Shown here: positions 5,475-7,091 of the stretch, piece after piece
How the letters are laid out: every line of letters starts with the position of its first letter
How positions within the stretch are numbered: position 1 is the stretch's first letter
The notes under the pieces: model-generated
What the model was told of the DNA's origin: nothing
The model's database searches: none
The model's input: the letters and a program-made list of their open reading frames with translations, nothing else
Position numbers and translations under genes: made by a program
Assembly: GCA_021839365.1 (NCBI GenBank)
Contig: JAKCBB010000026.1
Coordinates: forward strand, 1 to 7,091
Source of the DNA: a bacterium
GTDB taxonomy: Bacteria > Patescibacteriota > Minisyncoccia > UBA6257 > Colwellbacteraceae
Direction of reading: 5' to 3'
DNA: 7,091 nucleotides

Positions 5475-6155
5475 ATGATTAATTTCGACGTTATAACCAT
5501 ATTCCCCGATACTGTTTCCGGATACGTGTCGGAATCTATTTTAGGCCGCGCCCAAAAAAAGAGATTTATCGGAATAAGGCTCCATGATCCCCGGGCATAT
5601 TCTGAAGACAGGCATAATAAAGTGGACGCTCGGCCCTATGGAGGCGGTCCCGGAATGGTTATGTCTCTTCAGCCGATTCTTTCGTGCTTCAGAAATGTGG
5701 CGAGAAACGCAAGCCGTAGAGGTGATAAAAAGGAGAGCGAGGTTATAATTTTTAACGCGGCAGGAAAACAACTGGATGAAAAAACGGCCGGTTTTCTGTC
5801 TAAAAAGAAAAACCTTGTTTTAATCTGCGGACATTATGAGGGAATAGACGGCAGGCTTCCCAAAATAATCCGGGATATGGGATGGAAAGTCAGAGAACTG
5901 TCCGTGGGTCCGTATGTTCTCACCGGCGGAGAAGTTCCCGCTATGGCCGTTATAGACGCTGTAAGCCGTAAAATTAAGGGCGTGCTCGGAAAGGAGGAAT
6001 CTCTTGAGGAAAAGCGGCAGGGCGTCGGAACCAAAGTTTTTACCAGGCCGGAAGAATTTAAGTGGCAAGGAAAAATATATAGAGTGCCGAAAGAACTTGT
6101 TTCCGGTAATCACCGTCTCATAGAAAAATGGAGGCTTGAACATAAGGAAAAATAA
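5475..6155 (+). CDS. trmD: tRNA (guanine-37-N1)-methyltransferase
   Basis: TrmD uses S-adenosylmethionine to methylate G37 next to the anticodon, preventing +1 frameshifts; it is essential in most bacteria and acts as a homodimer with a trefoil-knot fold. Visible motifs are FDVITIFPD (4-12), the DARPYGGGPGMVMSLQP loop (51-67), ICGHYEGIDGR (117-127), the knot region SVGPYVLTGGEVPAMAVIDAVSR (143-165) and SGNHRLIEKWRLEHK (210-224). R165 matches the conserved catalytic-loop arginine (R154 in E. coli). The loop after it (GVLGKEESLEEKRQG) has no aspartate where most TrmD proteins have the catalytic D169. At 226 residues it is shorter than the E. coli 255 because the C-terminal tail is cut back. The ATG at 5475 fits the family start, with no Shine-Dalgarno site. 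Its end contains the rpsB promoter. Confidence 0.96.
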   Translation: MINFDVITIFPDTVSGYVSESILGRAQKKRFIGIRLHDPRAYSEDRHNKVDARPYGGGPGMVMSLQPILSCFRNVARNASRRGDKKESEVIIFNAAGKQLDEKTAGFLSKKKNLVLICGHYEGIDGRLPKIIRDMGWKVRELSVGPYVLTGGEVPAMAVIDAVSRKIKGVLGKEESLEEKRQGVGTKVFTRPEEFKWQGKIYRVPKELVSGNHRLIEKWRLEHKEK

Positions 6156-6164
6156 AGATATAAT
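6136..6164 (+). promoter_or_regulatory. Promoter of rpsB-tsf inside the end of trmD, giving a probably leaderless mRNA
   Basis: TTGAAC (6136-6141) and a perfect TATAAT (6159-6164) are separated by the optimal 17 nt. The -35 lies within the last codons of trmD and the -10 just after its stop. Predicted transcription start is near 6171, and the rpsB ATG is at 6174, so the leader would be only about 0-4 nt. The geometry is nearly the same as at rpsP. Confidence 0.78.
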
Positions 6165-6173
6165 ACGCGGCGT

Positions 6174-6980
6174 ATGGATCAAGTAATGGAGGATTCGGCG
6201 GAGGTTCTCGCCGGTGAGGAGAATGAGGTAAAAGAACTGGATGCGGCTCAGGAAGCGCGCGTCAAATCTCTTATGGAAATAGGAGCTTTTTATGGGTTAA
6301 GCAAATCAAGGACCAATCCGAAGATGAAGCCCTACATTCTGACTACCAAGTCCGGAGTTGAAGTTATCGACCTTGAGAAAACGATGGAAGCGATAGATAA
6401 GAGCCTGGAATCCTTAAAAAACAAGGCAAAAAGCGGCGGATCTATTTTATTTGTCGGAACGACGCCTTCCGCCAAAATCGCGGTTTCAAGGATCGCCGAA
6501 GAGCTTAAAATGCCATATGTTACCGAAAGGTGGCTCGGTGGCACACTCACTAATTTCAAGGTCATCTCTCAAAGAATCGCTCAGATGAAAAAAGTGAAAG
6601 GCGACAAAGAGTCCGGGAATCTTGAAAAATATACCAAGAAAGAAAGAGCGGAGATCATGAAAGAGTTGGAGAGAATGGAAAAATTCTTCCACGGGTTGTT
6701 TTATATGGAAAGAATTCCGGCAGCGATAGTGATCTTTGACGTGCGCAACAATACTCTAGCGGCGCACGAAGCCGAAAAAGTCGGGATCGTATCTTTCGGG
6801 ACCGTTAATACCAACGCCAATCCCGACCTTGTAAGCTTCTCCATTCCGATAAACGATAAAGCGGTAAGCGTTATAGATTATCTTGCCGAGGAAATGGGTA
6901 AGGCTATAAAAGAAGGTCAAAAAGAATACGAGTCTTCCATCGTAAAACAGGAGGAGAACAATAATAAACAAAATGGTTAA
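6174..6980 (+). CDS. rpsB: 30S ribosomal protein uS2
   Basis: uS2 joins the small subunit late and supports binding of S1 where S1 exists. The 268-residue protein shows NPKMKPYIL (48-56), [13 protein letters not shown] (63-75), [15 protein letters not shown] (90-104), [18 protein letters not shown] (118-135), the KYTKKER and [12 protein letters not shown] coiled segment (152-175), and the closing [21 protein letters not shown] (211-231). The GVHFGH motif of most S2 proteins reads GAFYGL here. An acidic extension of about 30 residues precedes the core. ATG codons at 6174 and 6186 are both possible; the first is chosen because the promoter places it at the mRNA 5' end. The C-terminus ends in an asparagine/glutamate-rich tail overlapping tsf by 8 nt. 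The rpsB-tsf pair is conserved in nearly all bacteria. Confidence 0.96.
   Translation: MDQVMEDSAEVLAGEENEVKELDAAQEARVKSLMEIGAFYGLSKSRTNPKMKPYILTTKSGVEVIDLEKTMEAIDKSLESLKNKAKSGGSILFVGTTPSAKIAVSRIAEELKMPYVTERWLGGTLTNFKVISQRIAQMKKVKGDKESGNLEKYTKKERAEIMKELERMEKFFHGLFYMERIPAAIVIFDVRNNTLAAHEAEKVGIVSFGTVNTNANPDLVSFSIPINDKAVSVIDYLAEEMGKAIKEGQKEYESSIVKQEENNNKQNG
6949..6956 (+). promoter_or_regulatory. Shine-Dalgarno-like site for tsf
   Basis: AGGAGGAG inside the end of rpsB lies 16 nt before the tsf ATG at 6973. It is a near-perfect anti-16S match, but the spacing is about twice the optimum. No other in-frame ATG, GTG or TTG was seen between it and 6973. It probably still helps couple tsf translation to rpsB. 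Confidence 0.45.
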
Positions 6981-7091
6981 CGCAAGCGACGTTCAAAAAC
7001 TTAGGGAAGCGACAAGCGCCGGAGTAATGGACTGTAAAAAAGCCCTTGAGGAAGCTAAGGGAGATTTTGAAAGAGCGCTTGCCATTATTAG
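6973..7091 (+). CDS. tsf: Elongation factor Ts, N-terminal part (cut by window end)
   Basis: EF-Ts is the nucleotide-exchange factor that recycles EF-Tu from the GDP to the GTP form. The visible 39 codons give the N-terminal UBA-like domain: [20 protein letters not shown] (6-25) followed by [14 protein letters not shown]. This matches the family signature LRExTxAGxMDCKKAL, with a serine in place of the usual glycine before AG. The ATG at 6973 gives the normal family N-terminus and overlaps the rpsB stop by 8 nt, so the two are cotranscribed and probably coupled. The rest lies beyond the window. Confidence 0.93.
   Translation, partial: MVNASDVQKLREATSAGVMDCKKALEEAKGDFERALAII

Noticed and set aside
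5141..5500. 119-residue minus-strand frame opposite khpA
   Set aside because: It lies entirely across khpA and the terminator region, has no recognisable motif and is explained as a shadow.
1..7091. CRISPR arrays, tRNA or rRNA genes, insertion sequences
   Set aside because: No regularly spaced repeats, no cloverleaf or conserved rRNA stretches, and no transposase or terminal inverted repeats were seen.

Overview
The window looks like chromosomal DNA from a genome-reduced bacterium of the Candidate Phyla Radiation (Patescibacteria), most likely Parcubacteria-like. Four things suggest this: a pilin-style LamG protein of a type common there, an unusually short SMC protein, compact housekeeping operons without their usual partner genes, and genes that mostly lack Shine-Dalgarno sites. 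The organism call is inference from protein style and gene order, not from a marker search. nusB ends in TGA, which fits the standard bacterial code (table 11) and argues against the UGA-glycine code of Gracilibacteria/Absconditabacteria.

Layout, all on the + strand. (1) 1-743: C-terminal part of a cell-surface or pilin-like LamG protein, cut by the window edge, with a sharp change in base composition inside the gene near 240. (2) 763-1036: a candidate promoter and a 68-residue uncharacterised protein with one CPHC motif. (3) 1093-4672: a promoter followed by rpmF (L32), nusB, rnc (RNase III) and a 715-residue SMC protein, about 60% of normal SMC length. (4) 4689-5422: a consensus promoter, then rpsP (S16) and khpA (KH-domain RNA-binding protein), ending in two hairpins, the second terminator-like. 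(5) 5475-6155: trmD. (6) 6136-7091: a promoter inside the end of trmD, then rpsB (S2) and the start of tsf (EF-Ts).

The genes form an information-processing block: ribosomal proteins (L32, S16, S2), rRNA transcription antitermination and processing (NusB, RNase III), RNA binding (KhpA), tRNA m1G37 methylation (TrmD), elongation-factor recycling (EF-Ts) and chromosome organisation (SMC). The order resembles the classical rpmF-(plsX-fab-acpP)-rnc-smc and rpsP-khpA-(rimM)-trmD-(rplS) clusters with the bracketed genes missing. Loss of the lipid genes fits the known lack of fatty-acid synthesis in most CPR bacteria.

The points most worth a second look are the SMC protein with no canonical hinge, the rpsP and rpsB promoters placed so that their mRNAs should be leaderless, the TrmD catalytic loop without its usual aspartate, and the GC shift inside the LamG gene. 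No rRNA, tRNA, CRISPR array, insertion sequence or obvious defence system was seen.
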